Below, piece by piece: positions 47,191 to 60,439 of a DNA stretch of 64,000 nt; the stretch's first letter is position 1, and every line of letters starts with the position of its first letter. The notes beneath the pieces were generated by a model, which saw only the letters and a list, made by a program, of their open reading frames with translations, was not told the origin of the DNA and did no database searches. The stretch spans positions 1 through 64,000 of the forward strand of contig JAIVFJ010000055.1 of assembly GCA_025765615.1 (NCBI GenBank), given 5' to 3'. The position numbers and the translations under genes are program-made. Origin of the DNA: Zopfochytrium polystomum (lineage: Eukaryota; Chytridiomycota; Chytridiomycetes; Chytridiales; Chytridiaceae).

Positions 47191-47485
47191 CAGAAACACG
47201 GAAAGGGTCGGGAGACTGAAAAACGAAAACCAACAACAACAACAAGAACGTCAAAAAAGAAAAAGGCAAAACTTGCCGTTCCAAAAGAAACGCCGTATGG
47301 AACACAACGGCAGACACTCTCCGAGATACTTTTTCAAGGTAAATAAGGGGCGCTCCCACAAGAAGAAGACAGACGAAGTCGATGGACAAGGGAGAACGAA
47401 GAGAACCCAAAAGGCAAAAAAAAGGAGGGGTCACGCCCATGGCACGGGCACCACAGGACCCGCAGAAGTCGAGACGTACTACCCT
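45891..47485. other. Intergenic with long GA/CT and GT microsatellites
   Basis: (GCTC)n near 46057-46078, (GA)n at about 46172-46265, A- and T-runs at 46373-46395 and 46439-46456, (CT)n at 46675-46704, (CA)n at 46734-46765, and (GA)n at 47139-47187. No supported gene. Confidence 0.6.
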
Positions 47486-50400
47486 TCAACTACCCCCCCG
47501 CTTGCCCCCGTTCGACACGAGCAGCACCTTCTTGCCGCCCGCGCCGCCGCCCTTCTTGCTTCCCTTCTTCCCGCCGCCCGCGCCACCGCCACCGCCACCG
47601 CCCCCGCCACCGCCGCCGTCCCTCCGCTCGTCGAGCGCAAGCTCCAGCGTCCAGCCGAGCCGGTGGTCAAACTCGTCGTAATAGTCGTCGCCGTCGTCGC
47701 TGTCGCCGTGCGACGCGCGGCCCCACGCGCCGCCGCCGCCGTGATAATGGCGGAGAGGCGTGGCCGCGGCCGGCTTGTGCGGCGACCGTGCGATCGGCAC
47801 AGCCTTGGACCCGCGCGCCGCCGCCGTCGCAAACGAAAAGCTGCTCTTTGCTGACGACGATGAGGACGACGACGACGGTGCTGCCGCAACTGGCGTGGCC
47901 GGCCGTGACGAAGAAGAGGCGTACGAGGTCGACGACGCGTACGACGACGACGACGACGACGACGACGCCGCGGGAAGTGCGTCCGCGGCGACAGAGCCTT
48001 CGCCAGACGCGGACGACGACGCAGCAGCAGCCGCCGCCGCCGCCGCCGCCGACATCGGGGCGGGGAACATTTGGTCAAACAGCGCCGGGTCCTCCCACGA
48101 CGCCGCAGGCGAGTACGACGAGGACAGCGACGACGAAGAGGACCGCAGGAGGACACCGTCGGCCGCCGCCACCGCCGCAATGGCCTCCTGCCGCGCCTGC
48201 TCTTCAGCTTCGAGCTGCGCCTTTTCGAGCTGCCGCTGGCGGCGTTCCTCAACCTCTCCTGTAAGTGATGAATAAAACCCGCAACGATGGAAAAGGTGTG
48301 AGAAGCGAGGGCGTGAAAGTCAAGGGTGAGAAAAGAAAAAAAGAAGAAAAAAAAAGCTACACTCACGTTCATACGCCTGGAGCGTATCGGGCGAAAACAA
48401 TGCTCGACAGATCGACCTCGCAAAACGTCACATCGCAAGAAAGCGGCAGATGACCGAGATACCTGCACTTTTTGCGCAGTTCCTAAACGCCCCCAATGGC
48501 GACGAGTTTGAGGACACAAAACGTGGGGAGGAAAAAAAAGCTCCGGCTTTACCTCGGTCATGGTCGACTCTTGCACCGCCGTGACAGTGACAACCAGCTC
48601 GTTCGGGAACTGGTCATACTCGCCAAACTCGTGCTTTAGTATCCTGACATCCAGAGGGTGGAGGTACACGTGCTCTCCATCGGAAGATTGGTAAAAGTAG
48701 TAAAAGCCGTCCGAACTGGGCTTTGACGCACTGGCAGCCGAGACTTTGACAGAAGAGGCCTTTTGCTTGCCGTTCCGAGCCGCACGTCCAGAAGCGTCGT
48801 TGGTGGCGGAGCCGGCGGCCGCAGCAACGTCCGCAGCTGTGCCGCCTGCCGTGGAAGTCGCATCGGTTCCAAGATTCAATTGCTCGCGCTGTTTGACGGG
48901 GGACGCCGCTCGCCCCGAGCTCCTCGAACTCGACCTGCGCCGCGGGGGCCGGCTTGTTGGCGCGCCGACGACACGTCTTCCGCCGTACTCGATCTCCACA
49001 GGGGCCGCCTTGGAAGCCGTCTCGAACGCATCCATCTCCTTTCTCAGTTCGGCGACGGCCATCTCAAGGAACGGCCTCTCGCCCATGGCGTCGGTCAGCG
49101 CGCCGACCCCGGCGTGGTCCTTTGCGAGGCGCCTCGCGGCCGCGGCCAGGTCCGACGCGGTCTTGGCACCGCCTTCGTTTTCGGCGGTGATGACCGATTT
49201 CAGGATGGACTCTTCGCGACGGGCTTGGAGGAGGGCTGCGTGTAAAGCATCGAAAGCGGGCTGGAGCACCGAGTCGAGGTGAAAGCGCGGAGAGGTGAGG
49301 ACCAGTTTCGAAAAGCGGGTGGCTCCAGGGTCCAAAGCGCTGGCGGTCGGCGGCAAAGGTCTTTCCACGTTTATGCTGCTGGTCCAGCTGCGGTGAGACG
49401 GCAAAGGAAGAGCCACTGTAGAGTGCTGGGGGTTCGATAAACATCGCATCAGACGATATTGAGACAGCAAATACGAAATTCGATTGACCCACTTACCAAT
49501 CCCCTCTTCATTAGTGTAAGCGGAATGTGCTCGCCCTTCTTGACGGCTTTGACGTGCGAAACCGTCGTGCATTTTAAATCTTTTGCATACACATACTCGT
49601 TGCAGATCGGACAGGTGCCGTACGAAGAGCCGCCTAGGTGGAGATAGTGAAGAATGCACGGATAGCAGTAAACGTGGCCACACCGGGTCATGCGCGGGGC
49701 GAGCGGCTCGGACAGGCAAATGGGACAGGCAATGTCCTTTGAAGTGGGAACAACGACGTGGAGCACGTTGGCCCACTCGACGATAAAGTCTGGGTCTAGC
49801 AAGTTGGACTGGTAGCTTCCCTCTGGCTTTGCCTGGATGCGATAGCTTTTCCAAAGAGAAAGAAACATGTCAAAAAAAAAAAAGAGGAGGTTGGTGGTTG
49901 CTTGATAAGAGGACGGTAATGCATCGCTTACTTTGCGTTGATAAACTTTTCCTTGTTGAAAGGAACATAGTTGGGACCCCGTCGGCGGGTCTGGGTATGA
50001 CTTTGATGGTGCGTTTGGCGCGGCGGAAACGAAAAGTTGATAAGGTGGTTCAGCGAAATGGTGCCGCGGCCAGAGGCAGGCGATTTGGTGATAGTTCCTT
50101 CCACCAGAAGCTGCTGCTGGGCGAGAAGCTGCGTGGGAAGAGGGTCGGGCGAGAGGTTGAATGATGAGATTGCAGGCGCAGGAGCACACACGCTGGTAGC
50201 AAGAGATAAGGAAGGAAGGAAGGGGAGAGTGGGGACGGAGGTTGGGCGCCACTCACGTCAAGGTCGTCGTCCAGGGTGGGAGTCTGTCCGCGGGCTATGG
50301 CCCGCGACAAGGCCTTCCTCTCTCGCTGGCTCTGCCGCCTGCCGCCACCTGCCCGATTAATAGAAAGCGACCAAGCGCAGATGAGTCACGAGAGGTCTAC

Positions 50401-50806
50401 ACCAACCCACAAGGTTTAAAAAAAGAGCGACTCTGTTACCAGAGTTGAGCTGGCGGGCGCTGGTATTGTTCTGCTTGGAGAAGCCGGAGGGTGGCGTGGA
50501 CGGGCCAGGGGACGACGACGAGCTCTGAGACAGGCCGCTGTTGGACCCGGAGGAAAGCGATCGGCCGCCGTCAGAAGGTGCCGCAGACGCTCCGCCGCCG
50601 GATCGGTTGCTCGACCGCTTCGACGACGACGGCTGAATCGGCATCGCTTGGTGCGGCGAGGGCTGCGGGGGTTCCAAAGGGTTGGGGACGGCGTGCGAGG
50701 GGTGGTTGGCAAGTGGCCAGTCGATCTGCCGACGAAGAGTCCGATCCAACGCTAGAGAAACTCCGGAGGATGAAAGATGGCGGTTGGTTGTGGAAGGGGC
50801 GTTCAA
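47486..50806 (-). CDS. RNF10/Mag2-type RING E3 ubiquitin ligase, 7 exons
   Basis: Exons by GT-AG junctions: 50440-50806, 50257-50348, 49932-50192, 49497-49845, 48553-49425, 48367-48482, 47486-48258. After a Ser-rich start, exon 3 has I-S-L-N-H-L-I-N-F-S-F and Y-V-P-F-N-K-E-K-F-I-N-A. Exon 4 carries the RING finger C-P-I-C ... C-G-H-V-Y-C-Y-P-C-I-L-H-Y-L ... C-P-I-C and L-M-K-R-G-L. Exon 5 ends with Y-Y-F-Y-Q-S-S-D-G-E-H-V-Y-L-H-P-L-D-V and exon 6 has Y-L-G-H-L-P-L-S-C-D-V-T-F-C-E-V. All are landmarks of RNF10, which ubiquitinates 40S ribosomal proteins when initiation or decoding stalls; Mag2 is the yeast counterpart. Exon 7 is a long Ser/Asp/Gly-rich tail ending K-K-V-L-L-V-S-N-G-G-K-R. One base seems missing in a T-run near 48390. 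Confidence 0.85.
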
Positions 50807-52201
50807 ATGGATAGGGATGACGGATGGGTGGAACGGATCGGCGGCGGGGGGGATGGAGGGAGGGAAGCGGGCGGGAGAGTGGGGTCAAGTTTGCTTGAGA
50901 GAAAGCGTCGCACGGCGCGGGTGGGCGTGATTGTTTGGGTTGAGTTGGGTCGGGTTGGGAGGCGCGGGTTTCTGCGTGCTACGACGGGTTCAGCAGGAGG
51001 TGCCTGCGGCGGCGAGAGAGGAGACGGTGCACGAAGCGGAGCTTCGAGGACGGGACGAAGCAGAGACCGAAGACGGCAGGAGATTGGGTGGAGGCAGAGG
51101 CAAAAGGAAAGAACATTGGAAGGTAAGGGTGGGGAGAATAAACAGATAAGGTAGAAGAGGGGCGAGGGTTTACAGGAAAAGGTACGCCATGCTGGGCAAT
51201 GTTGTGATTGTGTATAAAGAAGAAGTTGTTAAAGGGTTGGTTAGGGGGGGGTGGTTATTAAAAACTTAAGAGGGCTTGGTGGGCAGCGAGGCCAAAAGAT
51301 AAGAGGAGGAGGAGGGAGGGAGGGGAAGGAGGAGAGTAGAGGGCGCGATGAGGGAGGAAGACAGCGGATGTGGGGCCAACTGTTCGATCGATCGATGCGG
51401 TGGTGGGTGGCGGGTGGATGGGGTTGCGCGCAACGTTTGTTGTCGGGTCGGGTGGGCGAGAGGAAAAAAAGTTGCAAACTGTGGTGGCAGAGGCAGACAG
51501 ACAGACAGACACACTCGTCAAAGGACAGAATCAATCAATCAACTCCATTCCTCTTCAATCAATCAACTTCGTCCCTCAAAATACCTTCGACCTATAAGAG
51601 CCCGGCGCGTGCCACCCACCGGAAAAGCAAAAACATCACTAACTCTTCTGCAAGCCGGCTGCTAGAATAAGCGTCGGTCGGTGGGGGGTCTACAGGTGCG
51701 CGGATACTCTGTTCGTTGACAATCATCATTCGTCGTGCAAGTAGGCGCGTGCATATGCCCGCCGCCGTACATTTGAGAGAACGGCAGTTCTTCTTTTCTT
51801 TCTTTTTTCTTTTGATTCCTCTCTCTCTCCCTCTCTCTCTCTCCCTCTACTCGCTCTCTCTCCCTCTACTCGGTAAACGCCTCAGACCGCAACAACAACA
51901 ACACCCCCGGTTTCGCCTCAACCTGTAATCCCCCCGGTGCAAAAACAAAAGGTTGGCTCGGTGGCTGGTTGTTGTGGCTTGGCTGTGGCTGGGTATTTGT
52001 GGTATCATCCAAGCAAACCCTCACATTCTTTTCTTGGCTTGCCAATTCCGACAAAATCCGCCCCCTTGGGGCAAGGAATCCAACTTTGCGATTAAAAAAA
52101 AAAAAATTTAAAAAAAATAAAAAAAAAACCCGCACAAGACCCCCCCACACAAAAACACTAACAAACAAACAAAACAACCTAAAAAAAAAAAAGAAAAAGG
52201 A
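50807..52201. promoter_or_regulatory. Divergent intergenic between RNF10 and the mannosyltransferase
   Basis: About 1.4 kb holding GATCGATCGATGC (51385-51397), AATCAATCAATC tracts near 51530-51562, and a pyrimidine tract (51788-51870) before the A-rich stretches preceding the ATG at 52202. It presumably contains both promoters; no TATA box is evident. Confidence 0.4.
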
Positions 52202-54534
52202 ATGAGCGCCAAGAAGGACGAACAAGAGAGTCTCGTCGTCGTCGCCGGCCTTGGCGGCGGCGGCCGCGGTGGCGGCGGGCGTCTCACACGGCGCGAAAAC
52301 GAGTACCTCCCTGCCGCCACCGACGACGACGACGGCCACCAGCACGAGGACGAAGACGGGGACGACGACGACGGCAACGACGACGACGACGACGATAACG
52401 TCGACTCACCACCCAACGGCGGCGGCAGCGGCGGCAACAAGATCCGCCCGCTTGGCAGCAGCAACCCCGCCCGCGCACCACTACCACCTCACCGCCGTCC
52501 ACAGAGGCGGCGGCGGCCCCCGCGCCGCATGTTGCTCCTCGCGGCCCTCGCGGTCGCCGGCCTGCTATCCCTCGCGGCGCCGTTTGTTGTTGTCCGCGTG
52601 TACCGGCATCGGCACCCCGCTCCTGCTTCTTCTTCTTCTCCTTCTTCTCCTCTTCCTCCTCCCTCCGCAACATCAACATCATCTCCACCACCACCGCCAC
52701 CGCCACCCGTCCAGCCCCAGCAACCGGTTCCTCCGCTCACGGCGACGGACCTCGCGCAGCAGTCAAAATGGCGAGCGTACATGTCGCAGCTCGGCACGTA
52801 CGACGACCACGACGAAGCGCACAAGACCTCCTCCTCGATGCGCCCCAGGAAGGGGGTCGTGCTAACGGGCAGCGGTGGGTGGGTGGACAACGCGGTGATG
52901 GCGGCGCTGTTCCTGCGCGAAACGGGGTGCGCGCTGCCCGTGTCGTTTGCGTACATTGACGGGCAGCTTAGCGCGGACGCACTTGCCAAGCTGAGGTGAG
53001 CGAGAGAGCGAGCGAGAGAGTTGGGGTGGTGTGTTACGCATGACGTGTGTGAGAACACACTTTTCTGTTTGTTTGTTTGTGTGTTTGTTGTATTCTGTTT
53101 GTTTTGTCTGTCGTTTCGCTCGGTCGTTTCTTGTTCTCACGCATGCACCAAATCGCACCAACGCGAACGAACCTGTCGTTCATCGTTTCGTTTTTTGTTC
53201 TCTTCACCCATATGCACCAATCCCGCACCAACTCACTCACTCACGAACCAAACCAACACGAATCGAACCAACACATCCACATCAACAGAGCCTACAACGT
53301 CACTCCCTTTGACATCTCGGCCACCGTCTCGCGCTACGGCTGGACCTCGGACGAGCTGGGCATGGGCGGGCCCAAGCTCGACGCCATCCTGGCCGCGCCC
53401 TATGAGCAAGTGCTGTTCCTCGACCCGGACGTCATGCCCCTGCGCGACCCGTCCTTCCTCTTCGACTCGCACGCCTTTGCCCGCCACGGCGCCCTGTTCT
53501 GGCCGGACCTGCCCAGGCGCAACCGCGCCAGCATCATGTGGCGCGTCATGGGCCTCCTCGAGGACGAGGTGGCGGCGAAGGGTGAAGCGCAGCAGACAAC
53601 GCGCGTGAACGAGCTGCTCGAGGTCGAGAGCGGCATCGTGCTCGTCGACAAGCGGCGCGCGTGGCGCGGCCTCAAGCTGGCCGAGCACATGGCCGCCGAG
53701 GGCCGCTATTACTTTAAGCACTTTCACGGCGACAAGGAAACATTTTTCTGGGGCTTTAAGGCGTCCGGCACGCCTTTTTTCCAGAACCCAAACTACCTCT
53801 ACATGGTCGGCCGCCTCGTCTCTTCAGACCACCCGCTCGGCGGTGCGCCGGCGCGGAGCAGCGGCGGCGGTCACATCACCCTCCCCATCGGCACGCGCTT
53901 CTGCGGGCAATCGATGGTGCAGCTCGACTTTGAAGACTCGCCGGACGCGGACGACGACGGGCGGTCGGGGCGCCCTCGGCATCCGCTGTTTGTGCACTGG
54001 AACGGCGTAAAGTACTCGTACCACGCCGACCGCGACCCGTTCGCCGTCGCGCAAACGTTTGTGCCGGCCGCGGGCCGCGCCGCCGCAGAGTACCCCGACG
54101 TGCACTACGACTGGGATTGGGAGCTGCACGGGCTCAAGCACTGCGTCGCGCTGCCGGGCGGGTTGGAGGTGCCCGTAAGGACTTGGGGTGAGTGTGTGTG
54201 CTGTGTGTGTTGTGTGCGGGTGTGTGTGTGTGTGAGTGTGTGCGTGTGTGTGTGTGTGTGTGGGTGCGTGTAGATGTGGCGTGTGTACGCATGTGTGAGC
54301 AAATGCTTGTATGCGTGCAGTTTCGCATGCTGTGTGCGCATGTGCATATGCTCCCACATGTGCAGGGGCTCCCACTTTCTTTCTTTCCCTCTCGCTCACT
54401 TCGAGCTCGCATCCTTTTTTTTTTTTTTTTTTTTTTCACAGACTTTTCCGCCGAGCACCCGCACCTCGCGCCGCTCTTTCACCGGATGCGGAAGGAGGCG
54501 TACTCGGACGCATGGAAGTCGTTTGGCAAGTGAA
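52202..54534 (+). CDS. Type II membrane GT71 (MNN1-like) mannosyltransferase, 3 exons
   Basis: Exons 52202-52995, 53289-54187 and 54442-54534 (GTGAGC...CAG and GTGAGT...CAG introns, the second with a GT microsatellite and a T-run before its acceptor). The N-terminus is an Asp/Gly-rich cytoplasmic tail, then one membrane anchor (L-L-L-A-A-L-A-V-A-G-L-L-S-L-A-A-P-F) near residue 110, a Pro/Ser stem and the luminal enzyme. There G-V-V-L-T-G-S-G, then L-D-P-D-V-M-P-L-R-D-P (D-x-D-type metal site, about residue 308), G-A-L-F-W-P-D, E-S-G-I-V-L-V-D-K and W-G-F-K-A-S-G match the mannosyltransferase family of fungal MNN1/GT71 enzymes. These extend O- or N-linked mannans in the Golgi. The frame is intact across all junctions. 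Confidence 0.82.
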
Positions 54535-56599
54535 AGGAGGAAACTGCCCCCTCTGAAGCAAAATGCGGTCAGCTGGTTGGAGGGGCAAGTGGAAGCGGGC
54601 GAGAGGGAGTTTGTGGAGCGGGGGCGTTCTATGCGAGGAAAGGAATAAACCTTGGAACCGACGGTGGGTTCCTTTCCCTGGGGCGTTGAAGCATGGGCGG
54701 TCCATCGAGGCACGAGTGCAAACGAGGGTAAGTGAAATTTGTTTAAAAAAAAAAAAAAAAAAAGGGGGGGTGTCGCGTGTGTTTAGTGACGCCGCTTTTC
54801 CTCTCCTTTTTTGGTGAACTTTTTTATTTTTTTTGGTGTTTCTCCCACCTCAGTTTCTATCTGGGGAAACCGTTCTTGAAAGAGGAGCTGCGTCAACAAG
54901 GGAAGAAAACAACGCCACAACTCCTAAGATCTGCCGAGCGGCATTCGCTCCTAACGCCTTAAGAACGATGGTTTGATCTTCTCCAAAGAAATGGCTATTA
55001 TTAGCCACTCCACTAAAAAAAAAAAATATATATGTATATATATAGAATGCTAATTCAAACGTTCTGGAGCGCCAATCGTGATACATAAATTCCCACAAGG
55101 TGTCCTTCAACACACTCCACAAGAAAAAATCGACGAAATGGAAACAGCAACCCAGGGAGCGTCGCCAGAATCGCGATAGGTCCTTTCGCGATACTCGCCG
55201 TCGTCCTTCTTCCCTTACAGCCGCAGCGACGGTCTTTGCGCCCTCTTTGCTCGCCCGGCGCGGTGGCCCTTTCCGTCGTTTCCGCCTTTGCCGCGTCGGC
55301 CGCAGTCGGCGGCGCAGGTGGCCTGGTCCAAACGACGGGGGGCCACAGCGCCGGTGAGTCGTCCTCCCGTGCCGCCGCGCGCCCGAGGGGATCCCACCCG
55401 CCGCCGCGACGAACCACCCTCGCTTCGCAAGCAAAGACGGCCGCGGTCTCCCGGAGCGCCGGCGTGAAAACCAGTTTGAAAATTTTTTTTGTTGTTTAAT
55501 CCTAAAATCTCAGTGTCAATTAGCTCGCTTGAATATCAGGTCCCATCGACCGCGTCGACCGACTTCAGCGGCAGCGCAAGGTCCTCTCACTCCGCGGCAC
55601 ATTGAGTCGGTGTATTTGCAGGCGTCGTCCTTTCGGAATTGGAAGACCGCTGTCGATCTTCTCTTGCTTAGCAAGGCAAACTCGTCCGTCACCCACTCCC
55701 CCTGCAATGCTCTGAAGTTACATATCAAGATGCACGCCGCGTGGAGACTTGTATTGAAACAACATTAGATGGGATACCAGGTTTTGACGGAAATTTTGGA
55801 ATACTCTGGGGATATTCGTCGGTCGCCGTTGCATTCAACCTCGGATACGCTGGCACTCCAAAGAATGATTCTTCCTTCCAGAGCAACGTTGGCCAGCACC
55901 GTCTGGAGTGATTCTCAATGACGCATTCCCGGAAATTCTTCCAATATTGACCCTCCCCGACGGAAGCCCTTTTTCACGATTCACTGGTCACAGGCAGGTA
56001 TAGCGGGAATGGAATGGATGAAATGAACATCCAAAATGGTTAACTTTAAGGCTATTTTGATGGATCGTTCGTGGTATTATAGTTCCGCTTTACGCAATTT
56101 TTGCGGTTTGCCATTAAAAACGTGTACGACAGCAAACTCGTCACTCGCTTTCAAAACGTGCTTGAACAGCTGGGATTGGACTTCTATCCATTGATTTTTC
56201 CAAAAAACAACGATACCCGTGGCAAAACATTCCGGATAAAAAATGGCTGTACCACTGTTCAAAACGCTAGCCGCTATTTCGCTTCATATGAAATGTGCCA
56301 GGGGAAATTTATATCCAATGGAGTGGTTTACTTGGACTGGATGAGTTGAACGAATCTCATCATTCGTGTTGTCACGACCGGAGTGGACCTTGCAAACGTG
56401 GGAGCATGCGACGACATTAATAATTGTAAGACCCAACTATTAGAATCAATTTATTTTTCGTTCATGGACTCTCCAAACCGAGCATGCTGCTTCACCGAAG
56501 GTAGAGATAATACTGGCTATTATTACTAGCGGAATAAATCCACGACCTTTGGCCTCAACACATGCCAACGGACTATTCGCAGAGCTCGGACTCGACCCG
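54535..56599. other. Host DNA with decayed coding-like pieces
   Basis: Short in-frame pieces such as 56101-56349 (L-V-T-R-F-Q-N-V-L-E-Q-L-G-L-D-F-Y) and near 55770 (F-D-G-N-F-G-I-L-W-G-Y-S-S) look like coding relics but do not join into a gene. 55127-55215 is repeated at about 58436-58550. An A-run with TATATA lies near 55015-55045. Confidence 0.35.
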
Positions 56600-57450
56600 A
56601 ACCGCACCGAGCTCCTCAATTTGGACCTAGGACACGGCCCACCAATCTCGCCTTCCTCTCCAAAAGGACCAACGTAACGGAACCGGTCTCAGTCATCGTC
56701 GGCAAGCAGGTCATATCGCTCTCCTGGCAGTTCATCGTCATCGCGGCCTCCATCTGCGTCGTCATCGTGACCATCAAGTTCGTCCTCCTCGGCGTGCTTC
56801 CATCGCACATCAGAATGCTAAAGAACGGATCCATAGCCTGTGTCCTTTCCGCCCGCGCAACTCCTGCCCTGTGTTTGCATTCCAAATCCTGACAGTGTTG
56901 TCATCACCTCCAGACACTACAAAACACCCGTCAGTACTGAAAGCTGCTGCGAAGACAAATTCTGTGTGTCCTTCAAGCTTGCGCAGAGCCTGACCAGTAG
57001 ATGCATCCCAGATCCTCGACCCGCGGTGCGTTGTCGTCGCCAAGGGCGTCACGAAGCCCGCCGCCGCCACCACCACCGGCTCTACCGACGCCGACGACTC
57101 CAAAAACAATCTCACGGGCACGCTTCGGACCCTTTTGAAGCCGCGGCTAAAGACGCCGTACAGCGAGGTGTCGGTGAAGCGGCTCGGCAGGCGGGGTGCG
57201 AACGAGCAAATCGAAGTATTTGTGGGCGGGGTGCGGCTGGCAACGGCTGAGCGCGAGGACGACGAGGGCGTGGAGGAAGCGCTCGGCGGCGGCGGTGACT
57301 GGAAGGAAGGTGGGGAGGAGGAGGGTTGCGGCGGCGGAGGGGCTGGGTTCACCGACGGCGGCGCCTACCAACAACTCGGCGTCCGCGAGTCCCATCCGGG
57401 ACCAGGACTCCCAATCGAAGAGCCACGGTTCAAAGCAATATAAACTGGGA
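56600..57450. pseudogene. Two opposed gene relics: membrane segment (+) and WD40 repeat (-)
   Basis: On the plus strand near 56660-56810 one frame encodes V-S-V-I-V-G-K-Q-V-I-S-L-S-W-Q followed by a single membrane helix (F-I-V-I-A-A-S-I-C-V-V-I-V). On the minus strand 56810-57030 encodes R-I-W-D-A-S-T-G-Q-A-L-R-K-L-E-G-H, then S-G-G-D-D-N-T-V-R-I-W-N-A-N-T-G-Q-E-L: one complete and one partial WD40 repeat of the type found after fungal NACHT domains. Neither has a full gene around it. Confidence 0.4.
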
Positions 57451-57751
57451 GCCAGAGCACGCTTTTGAAACAGTTTCTGGCAAGCTTGACGACGGGTCAG
57501 CGGAGCAAATGAATGTCCAAATCGTCAAATTTCAAGACTCTTACAATGGAACGTACGTCGCGCTGGAGTTCCGATACGTGAATTTTCTAGAGCTTCCCCA
57601 AAATAATTCTGAGCCCAACGCTGTTGCACGCTTTCGACATGGACGACGAAAATCCAACGTGCCACTTCTTTAAAATTGCCGTTACGACCGTTCGCTTTTC
57701 ATTGTTTCCCGTGCTGTTGAAAAAAATACCTCACCTTTTCCCGCAGTCTTT

Positions 57752-57814
<63 letters not shown>

Positions 57815-59544
57815 CGTTTCGGTCTCTCTTCCCCGCCAATTCTTCCGGCTACTACTTTTTTTTTTTTTGGAACTCTTTGGAAAATCATCCTTTATTCTCG
57901 CTTCGTTCCCGCTTTCCGTTTCTCTCCTCTGTTCTCTCCCCCCGCTTCCCCTTTCTCCCTGTTCTCTTCCTTTCCGTTCGGGAGTCCACGATTGTCACCA
58001 CGCTGAATTGTGGTCGGGCGATCTTGTGCATGAACGAGAATACACCCCCAACGCTCCTGTATTTCCCAAAATGTACGTCGCTTTCACCTACAAGTTGCAT
58101 CTCGCACTACCGTAGATGGACCGCAGCCTGAAGATGGCGCACTGCGAGAGCGCAATCAGGGAGGGGGAAAGAAAAGGAAACGTGATATATAAAGTGCCTT
58201 TTCTTATCCGGAGGATTCACTTTCTATTTTTTTTATTTTTTTTTTATTCGAATGGGCACAGAGGTTGAAAATCGCATTCACTCTAAACGCCTCGAAAACG
58301 AGGGATTGTTCCTTTTCAAAGGAAAAAACTATCGTGAGCGAATCTTGCTTTATTTGACGGCGCTAATTTAAGAAAGAATGCTATTTTTGTTACCTGTACA
58401 GACGTGCCAGTCAGCGATAAAATTGCACGAAGTGTCAGTCGACGAAATGGTAACTAAAACCCCCGACACCGGTCGCCTCACTTCGGCGTCGCCAGAATCG
58501 CGCAAAGCGCCTTTCGCGATACCTCGCCGCCGTCCTTCTTCTTCCCTTGCACCCTCCGCACTCCCAATCCTTCGTCTCCCCCCCACGTACCGCACATTAT
58601 CGTTTTTGTAGGTGGCCCTCCTGGAACGATGATGGCACCTTTCACTTTTGATTTCCGTCCCTGGCCCGCCCCTGTTCGGGATTCTGGCACGATTGTCTCC
58701 ACGCTTCCGGCGGGCAAACGTATGTCCAACATTCTTGCTATCCTGGATTATAGCGATGTTTCCCCCTCCGGTGTGTCGGGCGGGGCGGCATAATTCAAAA
58801 CGAACGAGAAGCTCCGCACCACGCGTCGGGCCGAAGGATGGGAAACACTTTGAAAACGTGATTCCCCCCCGGGCGAGGAAAAAAAATGAAGTGAGGGGGG
58901 GAAAAAAAGGTCGAAAAGAACGTGAAGCGCCCCAGCTTCATTTTTTTTTCTGTTCTTTCGTGAGGATTTTACTGCAATCACTGCATACCATTTGCTTTCG
59001 TTTCGATTCATCTTGGCTCGAAAAATTGGTACAGAGGTAAAAAACCGCCCCGTCCCTCTTACTGACTCGCATAGCAAATAAAAACGACAAGGGGGGAGGG
59101 GGAACGGGGGGAAAAGGGGTACGGATAAGGGAGGATGGGGGGAGTGGGGGTGTGGGGGGTGTTTCTCGAATAAGAGGTTGTGTGAGTGCGCCAGTGAAAA
59201 AACGCCGGTGGCCATGAGAAACAACAAGAGTAATAATCGTCGGCCGCCCTCCCCGAAACGAAATAATAAGCGAACTGCTGCGCCCATAATAGAAGTTGTG
59301 TGTGTGGGTGGGGCCATATGGGTGGGGGGCAGCCTTAACTGACCCAAGAACGTTTACATAGGGGGAAAGGGGAGCACTTATTGGGGGAGGGAAAGTCTGG
59401 GTTTAGACTGAGAAATGGAAAATGAGATACCAGGTTGAGAGGGGGAAAAAAAAAACAACGGTTGTTTGGCGAAGATGGTGACTGCGAACAGCAAAAAGCG
59501 ACAGTCAAAGGGGGGAAAAAAGAGGATCGAACGACGATGTTCTC
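57451..59544. other. Host DNA with relic coding piece and microsatellite
   Basis: 57451-57625 reads I-N-W-E-P-E-H-A-F-E-T-V-S-G-K-L-D-D-G-S and Y-V-A-L-E-F-R-Y-V-N-F in one frame, an isolated β-rich relic. (CT)n at 57753-57812. 58436-58550 repeats 55127-55215. G-rich runs near 59090-59165. No full gene. Confidence 0.4.
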
Positions 59545-60397
59545 TCAAAGGTCGCAGGTCCAGCTCGCGTTCTTGGCCGTCGGCTGTCCGACATCACGGT
59601 ACATTGACGCGGCGCCCTCGCCGAGGCAGTCCGCGACGGTGACCATGGCGAGTCCTTTACTCTGCGCCCAGCTAATAATAAACGGCACCATATCCGACAC
59701 GGTCTTCTTCACGGTGCTGTGCTGCAAAAAGATATGCGGCACGGACACGTCCGCGGCGTTGTACGTCGCCTTTTCGTTGGCCACGTCCGAGGACCTGCTC
59801 TGGTCGCGGTCGCCCGAGGTCTCCTGCGGGGTCTCGTCCCACAGCACGATGTGCGTGTAGCCGAGCGCGGCGATGATGTCGACGGAGGTGCGGTTGTACG
59901 AGCCGAAGGGCGGGCGGAAGTAGTTTGGCCTTGCGCCGGTGATCCACTTGATGGCGTCCTCGAGGTGGTTCATTTCAAACAACAGCTCGTCGCGCGACAG
60001 GGTGCCGATATCCGGGTGGGACCAGGTGTGGACGCCGATCTGGTGTCCGTCGTTATACGCGGCGAGGAGGTCGGCGGCGTGGTCGAAAATGCAGTCCGCG
60101 TTGTCGCCGTTGACGAAGAAGGTGGTGCGCCCGCCGGCGGCTTTGAATGCGTTGGCGATGGTGGGCATGGAAGTGTATGGCCCGTCGTCAAATGTGATGG
60201 CGACGGTGCCCGGGACGGAGCAGCCGTAGACGATGGCGATGGCCGGGTCCTGCGGGTGGCCAGCGCAGTCGCCGTAGAGCGGGTTGCAGCCGTCGGAGAG
60301 GGAGCAGCTGGACGCGTCGCTGCCGCACCAGCCCCATTGGCTGCAGCAGAGGCCCTGTGGGGGGTGTGTGAGTGTGAGTGTGTGTGTGCGTGTGCGT

Positions 60398-60439
<42 letters not shown>

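Noticed and set aside
47066..47854. 262-codon plus-strand ORF through the GA microsatellite
   Set aside because: It is built from simple repeats and the antisense of RNF10 exon 7.
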